Shown here: one piece after another, positions 17,283-26,849 of the stretch
Layout: every line of letters begins with the position of its first letter
Position numbering within the stretch: position 1 is the stretch's first letter
Source of the DNA: Vibrionales bacterium SWAT-3
Lineage (GTDB): Bacteria; Pseudomonadota; Gammaproteobacteria; Enterobacterales; Vibrionaceae
Length of the DNA stretch: 64,000 nt
Reading direction: 5' to 3'
NCBI GenBank assembly: GCA_000169995.1
Contig: AAZW01000003.1
Span: 124,001 to 188,000 of the forward strand
The notes under the pieces: model-generated
What the model was told of the DNA's origin: nothing
The model's input: the letters and a program-made list of their open reading frames with translations, nothing else
Database searches by the model: none
Position numbers and translations under genes: made by a program

Positions 17283-18431
17283 ATGGAAATCGCACAGTCA
17301 TTACAACAAATTCAATCTTCATATATTCGAGAGATCCTCGCTGCAGCAAGCGATCCAAACGTCATCTCACTAGCCGGTGGCCTGCCGGATGAGAAAACCT
17401 TCCCGATCGATTTAATGAAGCCAACGCTAGAAAACCTAGCGAACATGCCTGAAGTTTTCCAATACGGCTCAACAGCGGGTTACGGCCCTTTGCTTGACCA
17501 CCTAACGCAAAGCTACCAATTGCCAGAAACTCACACTGCGATGATCTGTACAGGCTCTCAGCAAGGTCTAGATTTGATTGCTCGTGCGTATGTCGATCCG
17601 AATGATGTAGTGGTAATGGAAGCGCCGAGCTACTTGGGTGCGATGCAAGTGTTTGGCTTGGTTCAAGCAAACATTGTGACTGTGTCTCAAACCGAATTTG
17701 GCCCTAACCTAGATGAACTAGAAACGTGCTTTGCCGAGCAATCGCCAAAGATGTTCTACGCGGTGCCAGATTTCCATAACCCAACGGGCGTATGTTGGAC
17801 AACAGAGACTCGCCAAAAAGTGGCAGAGCTGTGTATCAAATACAACGTCGCGTTCATTGAAGATGCGCCATACCGAGAGCTACGTTTCACAGGCACAGAG
17901 CTGCCGTTGGTTTCGTCTTTCTGCCCTGATAACTCTATCGTTCTTCGTTCATTCTCTAAGATTGCATCACCTGGTTTACGTATCGGTGCGGTAACAGGCA
18001 AGCGCAGCTACCTTGAGCCACTGATCAAGGTGAAGCAAGGCGCAGATTTACACTCAAGTGTTCCGATGCAGGCCCTACTGCTTGGCCTTCTAAAGCACCA
18101 AGACTTTAACGTACACATGGAAAGCATCCGTTCACTGTACAAGTCTCGCTATGAAGTGCTGTTTTCAGAACTAGAAAAACAACTGCCTGCTGACTGTGTA
18201 TTGAAAGCCTTAGATGGCGGGATGTTCATTTGGGTTGAGATTCCAGAGTGCGATACTTTTGAATTGGCTAAGACCCTACTTTCAAATGGTGTAGCCGTTG
18301 TACCAAGTCCAGTATTCTATCCAAAGCCAGATGGAGCAAAAGCCGCACTGCGCTTGAACTTCACTAACGCTAATCCAGAAGAGCTGACTGAAGCAGTGAA
18401 GCGCTTAGCGGAAGTACTTAACCAAGCGTAG
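17283..18431 (+). CDS. PLP-dependent class I/II aminotransferase
   Basis: A 382-residue aminotransferase of the family that includes LysN/2-aminoadipate aminotransferases. It has SLAGGLPDEKTFP near the start, the GSQQGLDLIARA and PDFHNPTGVCW segments, and the PLP-lysine region SFSKIASPGLRIG. An in-frame start at 17184 exists, but family alignment from MEIAQSLQQIQSSYIREIL favours 17283. It is monocistronic, ends before a strong terminator, and is divergent from the AraC/GyrI gene. The substrate is not determined; an aromatic, branched-chain or aminoadipate role would all fit the family. Confidence 0.88.
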   Translation: MEIAQSLQQIQSSYIREILAAASDPNVISLAGGLPDEKTFPIDLMKPTLENLANMPEVFQYGSTAGYGPLLDHLTQSYQLPETHTAMICTGSQQGLDLIARAYVDPNDVVVMEAPSYLGAMQVFGLVQANIVTVSQTEFGPNLDELETCFAEQSPKMFYAVPDFHNPTGVCWTTETRQKVAELCIKYNVAFIEDAPYRELRFTGTELPLVSSFCPDNSIVLRSFSKIASPGLRIGAVTGKRSYLEPLIKVKQGADLHSSVPMQALLLGLLKHQDFNVHMESIRSLYKSRYEVLFSELEKQLPADCVLKALDGGMFIWVEIPECDTFELAKTLLSNGVAVVPSPVFYPKPDGAKAALRLNFTNANPEELTEAVKRLAEVLNQA

Positions 18432-18459
18432 TCGCTAATTAAGTAAGACAGATTCAACA

Positions 18460-18493
18460 AAAGCCCTGCTGTATTTGTACAGCAGGGCTTTTT
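18460..18493 (+). terminator. Terminator after the aminotransferase gene
   Basis: AAAGCCCTGCTGTA pairs perfectly with TACAGCAGGGCTTT over a 4-base loop and is followed by T residues. Confidence 0.9.
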
Positions 18494-18691
18494 CGTTCCT
18501 CAAACCATAAGTCCACAATAAAACAGGTGATAAATAGCCCTACACTTGGTTGGTTTTTGTCCTACATCGCCTTAGTTATACTGCGGCGGATTTTAATAAG
18601 CCATCATGACAAGCTAGGCTTCAATGTCCAGCTATGATCAGAATAGGCAACCGCTCTGGATTTACGTTCCAGCTCGCAGAAAGGAAAAACC

Positions 18692-19681
18692 ATGTCTCAA
18701 TATGTTGTATGTGCTCTGTATAAATTCGTAGCACTTGATGATTACCAAGAAATTCGCCAACCGCTAACTGAGCTTCTAGAAGCTAATAACATTCGCGGTA
18801 CTTTGTTACTTGCAAGTGAAGGTATCAACGGTACCGTTGCAGGTAAGCGCGAATCTATCGACGCCCTCCTTCAATGGTTCAAGCAAGACGACCGCCTAGC
18901 GGATGTTGTTTACAAAGAGTCGTTCAACGAAGAACAACCATTCAACCGCACCAAGGTTAAGCTTAAGAAAGAGATCGTAACCATGGGTGTTGAAGGCATC
19001 GACCCTCGCCATGTTGTCGGTACTTACGTTAAGCCAAACGAATGGAACGACCTTATCTCTGATCCAGATGTGATCTTAGTTGATACTCGTAACGACTACG
19101 AAGTGGACATCGGCACCTTCAAAAACGCAGTAAACCCGAATACGGAAACTTTCCGTGAATTCCCTCAATACGTTGAAGATAACCTAGACCCGAAGAAGCA
19201 CAAGAAAGTCGCGATGTTCTGTACTGGTGGTATTCGTTGTGAAAAATCAACGGCCTACATGAAAGAACAAGGCTTTGAAGAGGTTTACCACCTTGAAGGC
19301 GGCATTCTAAAGTACCTAGAAGAAGTACCAGAAGAAGAGAGCATGTGGGAAGGCGATTGCTACGTGTTTGATGGTCGTGTTGCCGTTAACCACCAGCTAG
19401 AAAAGAGTGGCTACGATGTATGTAACGCTTGTCGTCTACCAATCACAGAAGAAGACAAAGCCTCTGAGCATTTCGAGAAAGGCGTAAGCTGTCCTAAGTG
19501 TTTTGATAAGCACTCTGAGGAGCAGAAAGCGCGTTTCCGTGAACGTGAAAAGCAAGTACAGCTATCAAATGCGCGTGGTGAAACCCACGTAGGTGGCGAT
19601 GCTGCTCACCTAATCGAACAGCGCAAAAAAGAAAAACTGGCACACAAAGAGCAACAACGTTCTGGTAAGAAAGCTCAGTAA
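18692..19681 (+). CDS. trhO: tRNA uridine(34) hydroxylase TrhO (rhodanese-domain protein, YceA)
   Basis: A 329-residue protein with an N-terminal acylphosphatase-like region ([11 protein letters not shown] at about residues 42-52), a rhodanese domain with [14 protein letters not shown] and the active-site loop [10 protein letters not shown] near residue 178, and a C-terminal cysteine pair region (CNACRLP and SCPKC). This is the TrhO/YceA family, which makes the 5-hydroxyuridine at tRNA position 34 that leads to cmo5U/mcmo5U. AAAGGA precedes the ATG. The gene stands alone between terminators. Confidence 0.94.
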   Translation: MSQYVVCALYKFVALDDYQEIRQPLTELLEANNIRGTLLLASEGINGTVAGKRESIDALLQWFKQDDRLADVVYKESFNEEQPFNRTKVKLKKEIVTMGVEGIDPRHVVGTYVKPNEWNDLISDPDVILVDTRNDYEVDIGTFKNAVNPNTETFREFPQYVEDNLDPKKHKKVAMFCTGGIRCEKSTAYMKEQGFEEVYHLEGGILKYLEEVPEEESMWEGDCYVFDGRVAVNHQLEKSGYDVCNACRLPITEEDKASEHFEKGVSCPKCFDKHSEEQKARFREREKQVQLSNARGETHVGGDAAHLIEQRKKEKLAHKEQQRSGKKAQ

Positions 19682-19703
19682 TATTTGATTCTGCTGAAAT
19701 AAC

Positions 19704-19748
19704 AAAGGGCATTAACGTATCCACAATGGAAGGTTAGTGCCCTTTTTT
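19704..19748 (+). terminator. Terminator after trhO
   Basis: AAAGGGCATTAAC pairs with GTTAGTGCCCTTT (one G-U) and ends in a T6 run. Confidence 0.85.
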
Positions 19749-19837
19749 GATCCTACTCTCGCTTTGTGTTTAGGGACACATTTATCTTAAAAAATAGGTT
19801 CTATACTGAAGTTAATTTGATGAAAGAGGAAGTGCCA

Positions 19838-20095
19838 ATGCTCAATGAAAACCATGCCTTTATCTTAGATTTCCCAGAGCTAAAATTAGACATTGTTCAA
19901 CTCAACCACGACGACGAAACCTTCAAAGCGGACATGCAGAAATACCATCAACTCGACTACGACATCCGTCAGCTTGAGATCTCTGGTAGTCCAATTGATG
20001 ACGACAGCATGCACAACCTAAAAGTAGAACGCATGGAGCTCAAAGACTCGCTTCACAAGCAACTCACTCGACATCACGCCCTGAAAATGGTGTAG
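19838..20095 (+). CDS. YdcH-family (DUF465) small protein
   Basis: An 85-residue protein, mostly charged and helical, with the family layout FKADMQKYHQLDYDIRQLE...DDDSMHNLKVERMELKDSLH. DUF465/YdcH proteins are short coiled-coil cytoplasmic proteins of unknown function. The frame is open further upstream, but AGAGGA at 19825-19830 places the start at 19838. It is convergent with the histidine kinase gene, and a shared hairpin separates them. Confidence 0.85.
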   Translation: MLNENHAFILDFPELKLDIVQLNHDDETFKADMQKYHQLDYDIRQLEISGSPIDDDSMHNLKVERMELKDSLHKQLTRHHALKMV

Positions 20096-20104
20096 CCATA
20101 CAAA

Positions 20105-20137
20105 CACTTAGTGTGACCACAATCGTCACACTAAGTG
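20105..20137. terminator. Bidirectional hairpin between convergent genes
   Basis: CACTTAGTGTGAC pairs perfectly with GTCACACTAAGTG over a 7-base loop between the YdcH-like gene and the kinase gene. T tracts are short. Confidence 0.6.
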
Positions 20138-20149
20138 ATTAGCTAAACG

Positions 20150-21424
20150 TTAAGTTACCTTATTCTCATCAGAAAAATTCAAACAGGTATGAAACCTCTC
20201 GCCATCATCTCGGGTTTCAAAACGCCAATTCATACGCTCGCAAATACGCTGAACAATAATCAGACCACAGCCGTAGCCTGCGTTATAGGTTTCGTTACCA
20301 TCATGCCTATTGACGATCACCAACTCTTTCTCAGTCAATTGAATATCAATGTCACCGATACTATAGCTAAATGCATTCTTGATTAAGTTGTTCATGACCA
20401 CGGTGATGAAGCTTTCAGGCGCATGCACGGTAGCTGATCTCGTAACGTTAAGGCGATAGCTCGCATCCTGTTTGGCAAACAAAATGGCTAGCTCTTTCAA
20501 TTGCTGTCGGACCATGGTTTCTAAATCATGTTCAGAGAAGCGGTGTTCATCGATACTTTCTTTGCCAAGCAACAAAAACATCTCTGTCAGAATACGCATT
20601 TGCTCACTGGCTTCTTGAACTCGATTGATGGCTTTCAACGCCACAGGAGGCTGGTTATCGACTTTGGCGAGTAAATCTGCAGAACCTTGAATCACCATGA
20701 TTGGCGTACGAAGTTCATGCGATGCAAAGCGACTAAACTCCTCTTCTCGCTGAAAGTAGCCCGATATATCATTTTTAGAATCGAGTAAGGTTTGCTCGAT
20801 ATGACGAGTCTCAGCGTAACCAGTTGTCACCTCAAAAGGGGGCTGGTCGGGCTGCATCAAACTGATTTTTTGCTCTATCTGACTTAGTGGACGTGACAAT
20901 GAACGCACCACATAAACACTGTAAAAGACCATTGCCAAGGAAATAAAGCCCCCCAACAGCATGGTGTAATAGTGGAGGCTCCACTCGTAATTATCTAGAT
21001 AATCATCTGCATCATCTTGAAAGACGATGTACATCATCCCCTTCCCCGAAGGGTGCTTCAAAACAATGAAATGTTTGTCCTCCGCCCCCAGAAGGTATTC
21101 ATAGAAGCCTGGCGTTTTATAGTAACTTAGCCAACGGGGTAGTTCGTTCTCACTCCAATAGGTAGAGAACTCATTCGGATTGGGCAATAAGGTATCTTCA
21201 CCATATAACTCATACTCTGCGGTATAGCGGTTCGCTTCAGTATCTAACCAGTGGTGTAAGCTAATGACTTCCATCTGGTTTTCGGCCAAATAAATGGCTG
21301 TCCAGAACATGCTGAACATAACAAATGTCATGATCCCAAAGCTTCTACGAATTTTCTTATAGATGCTTGGGTACGTGCTTTCTTTGACTGAGCTTTTACG
21401 CTTTGAGTCGGTAACCTTGTCCAT
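20150..21424 (-). CDS. Sensor histidine kinase
   Basis: A 424-residue membrane kinase. Two membrane helices (about residues 30-48 and 153-172) bracket a periplasmic sensor segment of roughly 100 residues. A HAMP-like linker follows, then the H-box FSRFASHELRTPIMVIQG with the phospho-accepting histidine at 236, and the N-box NNLIKNAFSYS. The ATPase part is compact: the glycine box appears as GYGCGLIIVQRIC, and a classical DxGxG is not evident. It overlaps the response regulator gene by 29 bp, so the two are translated together. The signal is unknown; the neighbouring DUF5666 lipoprotein gene is a likely target. Confidence 0.9.
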   Translation of the reverse strand: MDKVTDSKRKSSVKESTYPSIYKKIRRSFGIMTFVMFSMFWTAIYLAENQMEVISLHHWLDTEANRYTAEYELYGEDTLLPNPNEFSTYWSENELPRWLSYYKTPGFYEYLLGAEDKHFIVLKHPSGKGMMYIVFQDDADDYLDNYEWSLHYYTMLLGGFISLAMVFYSVYVVRSLSRPLSQIEQKISLMQPDQPPFEVTTGYAETRHIEQTLLDSKNDISGYFQREEEFSRFASHELRTPIMVIQGSADLLAKVDNQPPVALKAINRVQEASEQMRILTEMFLLLGKESIDEHRFSEHDLETMVRQQLKELAILFAKQDASYRLNVTRSATVHAPESFITVVMNNLIKNAFSYSIGDIDIQLTEKELVIVNRHDGNETYNAGYGCGLIIVQRICERMNWRFETRDDGERFHTCLNFSDENKVT

Positions 21425-22064
21425 GAATCGTCTCTAATCTTGAATGCTCAAAACCCTTATCAAGCGCATTACGTAACCCATAAATGTGGCTTCTTAATGC
21501 ATCACTCGATGGGGATTCGTCTCCCCAAACTGAGTCAATCACCTCTCTGCGCGACACTATCGCCGGGGCATGTCGAATAAGCACTTTCAATATTTTCAAT
21601 TGAATACGACTCAACTTGATCGGTGTGTCACCACGAAACACTTCATCGGTCTGGGAGTCCATAGTGATATCGGCAAAGCGCACCTTACCAACATCTAACC
21701 GAGGGCCACGGCTTGCCAATGCGTGCAGTCGTAAACTCAATTCTTGCATCGCGAAAGGTTTCAGCAAGTAGTCGTCACCGCCCGCTTGGAATGCTGCAAT
21801 TTTGTCGCCCAGCTGCTCTTTTGCTGTCAGAAACAGAATAGGAGTTCGACATGCTTGCTCTTGTCGCAGCTTTTTGACCGTCGAAATGCCATCTAATTTT
21901 GGCATCATGATATCCATAATAATGACATCGTAATGGTTTTCAGCCACTAGCTTTAATGCCGCTTCGCCATGATAGGCGCAGTCAATACCAACACCTTCTA
22001 GCTCGAGATAATCAGCAATGGTTTCAGAGACACTATGGTTATCGTCAACAATCAAAACTTTCAT
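21396..22064 (-). CDS. OmpR/PhoB-family response regulator
   Basis: A 222-residue regulator with a receiver domain (acidic DD at residues 7-8, phospho-acceptor D51 in IIMDIMMPKLDG, conserved FLTAKE and K in LLKPFAMQEL) and a C-terminal winged helix (RREVIDSVWGDESPSSDALRSHIYGLRN). It is the first gene of the two-gene signalling operon and is divergent from the DUF5666 gene. Three phased TTCAC direct repeats sit just before its start and could be its own binding site, which would give autoregulation. Confidence 0.93.
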   Translation of the reverse strand: MKVLIVDDNHSVSETIADYLELEGVGIDCAYHGEAALKLVAENHYDVIIMDIMMPKLDGISTVKKLRQEQACRTPILFLTAKEQLGDKIAAFQAGGDDYLLKPFAMQELSLRLHALASRGPRLDVGKVRFADITMDSQTDEVFRGDTPIKLSRIQLKILKVLIRHAPAIVSRREVIDSVWGDESPSSDALRSHIYGLRNALDKGFEHSRLETIHGQGYRLKA

Positions 22065-22072
22065 CGATTTAT

Positions 22073-22098
22073 TTCACCTTTCTTCACGAGGGCTTCAC
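22073..22098. promoter_or_regulatory. Candidate response-regulator binding repeats
   Basis: TTCAC occurs at 22073-22077, 22083-22087 and 22094-22098 (GTGAA on the other strand), spaced 10 and 11 bp, about one helical turn. Direct repeats with this phasing are typical for OmpR-family regulators. The repeats lie in the 104-bp divergent region, close to the regulator start. Confidence 0.45.
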
Positions 22099-22168
22099 GT
22101 TCGAGTCTATAAGATAGCGCCCAATTAAAACAAATAAACTTAAATAAATTCTATTAAAGAGTATAAAA

Positions 22169-23341
22169 ATGAGAAAGTTAGCGTTAATTACGGCGGTAAG
22201 TTTGATCCTAGCAGGTTGTGGTGGTGGCAGTAGCGACAGCAGCAACACGAGCGAAGCACACACACCATCATCTATTCAAGGTACGATCGACTCTGTTTCA
22301 GGCGACACCATTGTTGTAAATGGCTACACCTATCACATTGACAGCGCGCATTATGCAGGTGAAGAAGTTGCGATTGCCGATCTAGAAAAAAACATGATGG
22401 TTTCTATCTCCTCTAACGCTCGCAGCGCGTCCACTCATGCTAATGGAGCCCAAGTTGGTCTTGAACCGACTATCGTAGGTCTGATTGCAAATACCAACCA
22501 CGTAAATGGCACATTTGAAGTCAACGGCATTCCGCTGACTTTCTCAGCGCTTTCGACTGAGATTGAAGATGGCGATTGGGTGATGGTGTCTTCTCTACCG
22601 ACCACTAACGCAGGTTACAAAGTACTGTCGGTAGTGAAGTTCGAACACTCTAACTTAACAGAGTCAGTTGAAGTTGAAGGCCTGATTAGCGAGTTAGACA
22701 GCCACGCAAAAACATTCAAACTTGGCGCAAACCTCAGTGTTGAGTATTCAAATGCCTACATCGATAACGATGATAGCAACTCTGGCTTATCTAATGGTCT
22801 TTGGGTTGAAGTAACAGGTTCAATGACAGGCTCAATATTGAAAGCAGACGAAGTGGAAGTTGAAGACTTTGATGAAGTCAGCAATGACACGGAAATCGAA
22901 GGCATTATTACTTGGGTGGCGAACGACAAATCATCATTTGATTTAAGCTATAAAGGTCGCTTTCTTGTAAATAACAACACTCGTTACGAAGACGGCAACA
23001 AATCGAACTTAACCGTTGGTACAGAAGTTGAAGTCACAGCGAAGAAAGCTAACGGCGACAATGTTGCAACCGAAATCGAATTTGAACACGACGATGATGC
23101 ACAAGATTGGAATAACAACGATATCGACCTAGAAGGTATTGTTCAGAGTATTGATGAATCAGCATTGAGCTTTGTTATTCAGACAACTTCTGGTAATCAA
23201 ACCGTCTACGTTAACCACAACACTCGCTATGAAGATGGCTTAACGTTCAACACGCTAACCAATCAACGAGTTGAAGCAGAAACGTATAAGGTGAATAACC
23301 AATACATCGCTAGCGAAATCGAAGCTGAAGACAACGACTAA
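22169..23341 (+). CDS. DUF5666-domain lipoprotein
   Basis: A 390-residue predicted lipoprotein with lipobox LAGC and a Gly/Ser-rich stretch right after the cysteine. The mature part consists of repeated small beta-rich units of the DUF5666 type, each with an EGxI/V...F-type strand followed by a V/NTRYEDG element (FLVNNNTRYEDGN and TVYVNHNTRYEDGL are two clear copies). It is strongly acidic toward the end. The function of this family is not established. Divergent placement next to a two-component system, with only 104 bp between starts, suggests regulation by that system. Confidence 0.85.
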   Translation: MRKLALITAVSLILAGCGGGSSDSSNTSEAHTPSSIQGTIDSVSGDTIVVNGYTYHIDSAHYAGEEVAIADLEKNMMVSISSNARSASTHANGAQVGLEPTIVGLIANTNHVNGTFEVNGIPLTFSALSTEIEDGDWVMVSSLPTTNAGYKVLSVVKFEHSNLTESVEVEGLISELDSHAKTFKLGANLSVEYSNAYIDNDDSNSGLSNGLWVEVTGSMTGSILKADEVEVEDFDEVSNDTEIEGIITWVANDKSSFDLSYKGRFLVNNNTRYEDGNKSNLTVGTEVEVTAKKANGDNVATEIEFEHDDDAQDWNNNDIDLEGIVQSIDESALSFVIQTTSGNQTVYVNHNTRYEDGLTFNTLTNQRVEAETYKVNNQYIASEIEAEDND

Positions 23342-23354
23342 ATGTCATGAGTTT

Positions 23355-23382
23355 AAAAGCCACGTATCTACGTGGCTTTTTC
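23355..23382 (+). terminator. Terminator after the DUF5666 gene
   Basis: AAAAGCCACGTA pairs with TACGTGGCTTTT and is followed by T residues. Confidence 0.88.
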
Positions 23383-23453
23383 ATTTAATATAAATATCAG
23401 CCGCTTATGGTATGGTTTGCTTATCCAAGATTCAGGGTAAGGAAATAGAAAGA

Positions 23454-23924
23454 ATGACAAGCAAATTCGGAGAACTTAGATTAGAAACCGTCTTAAAATC
23501 CGAGTTTGAAGACCTGTTTGACTCTGTTAAGCAAGGTATCTTCGAACACGTCGACAATGTATTTGGCTGGGATGACGAGTTTCAGCGCAACCGCCTATCA
23601 AACGACTACCACCCTTCTTGGTTCCATTGGGTCTATAGAGACTCTCAAAAGGTAGGTCTTGCCTGCTTCAAACCTTACGACAATGCATACCACATTCACT
23701 TATTGATTATTTTCCCTCAACATCAAAACCAAAACATCGGTCAACAGGTCATGATGCTGATTCAAAATAAAGCGCGCATAGAGCAGCGAAACCAAGTCAC
23801 CCTATCTAGCTTCAGAGGCAACACTCGCGCCATCCAATTTTATGAGGCGCTTGGCTATCAAGTTGTTGATGATAGTGATGAGGATTTTGTCGGAATGGCT
23901 CTCTCCCTTAATAACTATTTATAA
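23454..23924 (+). CDS. GNAT-family N-acetyltransferase
   Basis: A 156-residue GNAT-fold protein. The acetyl-CoA-binding region is seen as HLLIIFPQHQNQNIGQQVM (the Q/R-x-x-G-x-G/A loop) and the C-terminal SSFRGNTRAIQFYEALGY, which is characteristic of the fold. The start at 23454 follows TAAGGA at 23438-23443; an upstream ATG at 23412 lacks a good site. The substrate is unknown. It stands alone and is convergent with the phosphodiesterase-like gene. Confidence 0.82.
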   Translation: MTSKFGELRLETVLKSEFEDLFDSVKQGIFEHVDNVFGWDDEFQRNRLSNDYHPSWFHWVYRDSQKVGLACFKPYDNAYHIHLLIIFPQHQNQNIGQQVMMLIQNKARIEQRNQVTLSSFRGNTRAIQFYEALGYQVVDDSDEDFVGMALSLNNYL

Positions 23925-23951
23925 GTCGTTAATTTGGAAGAGAGTAACGCA

Positions 23952-26270
23952 TTAACGAATATCCAATTTATTCAATAGTGAAGGGAACCCCCAACCATTC
24001 TCGCCTGCTACTACGAGTTCTCCAGTCAGATACTCATAGAGAGTCGGTGCTAGCGAACCATTAGCTTCGATCTTTAATGGCAATGAGTTCTCACCAATTG
24101 GAGAGCCCCAAAATCCGATAAATGCATCTTTCTCTAAATAGTCTTCACCTGCGTGACGCCCCGGTACTATTGTGTTGTAACCAATTCCCGCTTTAGGGAA
24201 CAAATTAATAGTATCGGCTCTATCCTCAAGATAAATGTTAGCCAGTTGATTGACCGAATCAGGTCGAGGAGTCAATTGAGTTAAGTCCGTCCACTCACTG
24301 CGACTACACCAAGTTGAATCATCTTCCTTAACTGAACGGTTTATGCACTTTTCCACCAACCGAGAGTAAGCAGAAAAATCAGCTTTACTTGGTAATCCAA
24401 GATATGGGTTTAACGTTTGGATATTCAGTAAGGTAGGTGCCTGATTACCCATTAATGACTCATAAAATAGCTTGTCACCGTGTCGGGTGATCAACTCGTC
24501 AACGCGCTTAAGATCACGATTGCCGATCACTCGAACAGAGCAAGCTCGCTCGCCACAGGCACTCTCTCTTACCACCATATAATCGAGACTCTCTGGTAAG
24601 CGTTTTGCTATCTCATCAATAACATTAATGCTGCCATCTTTTGGGGCAGCAATAGGCGCCCACTGTACCAACTCCTGATAAACCGGCTGTACAGTCCAAC
24701 CCTGCTTTGAGTTAAAGAAATCCATCATAAAGTTGCCACCGGCGGTCGAAGCAACCACGACATCAACATGTTTAGAGCTTGGATAATTCAACGCATTCGT
24801 TATTTTAGGCCCCTCACCTTCATCCGAAGAAATTTTCTTCACCACAATTGGATAATCAAGCTCTGCTTGTAACCCATCAAAAACTTGCTTCTCAGGATTC
24901 AATGAATAGAACACAGGTGTTAGTCCGTGATCCCCAGCCATTCCCCACAACGTCTTATCGTAGACACCAGCACTTTGATAAGTCGCTTCTATTTGACGAA
25001 TCCAATAATCCAAACGATTTAACTCACCGGTTGGCATTAAAATCTCGTCACTGAAAGGCCCTGTAAAATGGGCGAAGTGATCGGGCCATGGGTTATACAC
25101 CAAGGTATAATCTGGCATCCCGTTGCCATCAAGCTCCGCAAACTGAGTTATCGACTGTTTAACTTGCGCTTTTTTAGATAACTTAGTGAACAAGTCAAAA
25201 CTTGAAATAGACTGGTAGGCCTCTATGTCTTCTATCAAAGCCTTTCTTTTCTCTCGTAAAGCGACTTCAACTTCAGAGCGTGCCTGAAGCTCTTTTACAC
25301 AACGTTTCTCACCGTAATCGCGTAATGACTCCCCTAAACCTAAGTTCACCAGACCATCATAACTTGTATGCGCATTCCAATCGTATTGAGCATTACAATT
25401 CAGAGTTTTAAGGTAATCGAGACGATCAAACATCGTCTGTACCTTGTTGTCTGCCATTAGTACATCCAGCTGTAGCGCATCATTCCCAAAGAAGTAATAA
25501 GCTCGGTCGATATCCCTGTCCACAAAGTGGAAGTTAGGCACGCCTGTACCACCTTCACCAGAAACCTTAGCGCCCGTTTTGATAATAGGCAGATTACGCA
25601 CGCTGATGGTTGGAGTCGACGAGATACCGACGCGGCTAATATTGTCTCGATGATCTTGATAAAGCTTTTTAAAGAAAGGCAGATAATGTGGATCACGGTA
25701 GGTTTGTTCAGATAGAACTTCCATGAACCTCACTTGTTGTTGATGCTCTGGCTCAATAACACTTTCGAACCTCGGCTTATATTGACTATGTTGTTTATGA
25801 TTGTGATAAGCAACCGAAATAAAAGGTGCACTTTCATCAACTAAACCCTCTATCAACCCTTGCTGTAAGCCATCTACCGTCACTTGCACAGCAAAACGTT
25901 TATTCTGTTGGGATTCCAAAAACTGGATAAGAGAGTCAGGCTGCTCATCAAAAGCTTGCTGCATCCAATCATCAAGCGCTTCAGCTCGCTCATCTTTATA
26001 AACAAATTGTCGGTAGGCTTTGAGTAAGTTCAAGCGAACAAAATCAATAAGCGTGATAGTAAGAGCTTGTGCTTTGTTATTCGACTTATCGGCATTTTCC
26101 GGCTTACCATCCTCGGCAATTGCGAGCATTGCCGATTTCATGTCACCCTCTTCCATTCCCGACGCTGCCTGAGCAATTAATTCGACAATAATCGGTTGAA
26201 TCTGATTAATAATTGCCAAATCTTCAGGGCTGTTGGTTAAATAGGTGTAGCTCTCTGGCAATGTGTCCAT
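23952..26270 (-). CDS. Alkaline-phosphatase-superfamily (phosphodiesterase-like) protein, main fragment
   Basis: A 772-residue frame with features of the type I phosphodiesterase/nucleotide pyrophosphatase branch of the alkaline phosphatase superfamily: a metal-site motif WGMAGDHGLTPVFY and, near the C-terminus, PGRHAGEDYLEKDAFIGFWG with the expected histidine. The frame opens at an ATG without a signal peptide, whereas the coding sequence upstream (26272-26849) supplies a secretion signal and matching sequence in shifted frames. The intact protein would be about 965 residues and exported. The substrate is unknown. It is probably one gene broken by two compensating single-base indels. Confidence 0.72.
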   Translation of the reverse strand: MDTLPESYTYLTNSPEDLAIINQIQPIIVELIAQAASGMEEGDMKSAMLAIAEDGKPENADKSNNKAQALTITLIDFVRLNLLKAYRQFVYKDERAEALDDWMQQAFDEQPDSLIQFLESQQNKRFAVQVTVDGLQQGLIEGLVDESAPFISVAYHNHKQHSQYKPRFESVIEPEHQQQVRFMEVLSEQTYRDPHYLPFFKKLYQDHRDNISRVGISSTPTISVRNLPIIKTGAKVSGEGGTGVPNFHFVDRDIDRAYYFFGNDALQLDVLMADNKVQTMFDRLDYLKTLNCNAQYDWNAHTSYDGLVNLGLGESLRDYGEKRCVKELQARSEVEVALREKRKALIEDIEAYQSISSFDLFTKLSKKAQVKQSITQFAELDGNGMPDYTLVYNPWPDHFAHFTGPFSDEILMPTGELNRLDYWIRQIEATYQSAGVYDKTLWGMAGDHGLTPVFYSLNPEKQVFDGLQAELDYPIVVKKISSDEGEGPKITNALNYPSSKHVDVVVASTAGGNFMMDFFNSKQGWTVQPVYQELVQWAPIAAPKDGSINVIDEIAKRLPESLDYMVVRESACGERACSVRVIGNRDLKRVDELITRHGDKLFYESLMGNQAPTLLNIQTLNPYLGLPSKADFSAYSRLVEKCINRSVKEDDSTWCSRSEWTDLTQLTPRPDSVNQLANIYLEDRADTINLFPKAGIGYNTIVPGRHAGEDYLEKDAFIGFWGSPIGENSLPLKIEANGSLAPTLYEYLTGELVVAGENGWGFPSLLNKLDIR

Positions 26271-26271
26271 A

Positions 26272-26849
26272 TCTTGCCAACACCAATCTCAAACAGCGCA
26301 TCGTAGATCACAACCATGTTCGCAATGAAGTGTTCATCGATTCGAATACCCTCATGATGTCCGGTTGCTTCTGTGGACGTATCAGCTCTTTGTATCAGAA
26401 TCAGCGCATCCCCACATATAGAGGCTATGTTCAAAGCTCTTAATACTCATCATCGTAGACTGTCGATAGTATGCTTGATACATCTCACTGTCCAAGCCCG
26501 AATAGCGATCGTAGTAACTATAGAGAAAGTACCCCAAAGGAATGGAGTAAGTCGGGTTAGACAACTGAGCGATCACCCGCGCTTTCGTTTTAGCATCTAA
26601 AGGCAGTGCGAGAATGTACGCATCTAGCGTTACGCCCGCGATCGTAAAGATCGCTGCATCGCGAGTTAATGTAGTCGAATAACTCAGGCTTGAAAGCACC
26701 TGGTTTTTCAAAACCTCACTTGAACTGAATACGCCACCAATGACAGGCGTTGTCGACATATCGGCAACACTAGGCGTTGATACAACCGCTAACGAAAGAG
26801 TGCTAAATAAAAAGGCACGGCCACGACTTTGGGAATAGAAACTCATCAA
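26272..26849 (-). pseudogene. N-terminal part of the phosphodiesterase-like gene, split by two frameshifts
   Basis: From 26849 a 155-residue frame starts with a signal-peptide-like segment (RAFLFSTLSLAVVSTPSVADM) and runs well to MW at 26414-26412, then turns to nonsense and stops at 26382. Dropping one G from the GGGG run at 26410-26413 continues the protein as DALILIQRADTSTEATGHH and VVIYDALFEIGVGK. One missing base near 26272 then joins it to the 772-residue frame. The first and last frames are in the same register, so the two indels cancel. This could be sequencing error or real inactivation. Confidence 0.6.
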
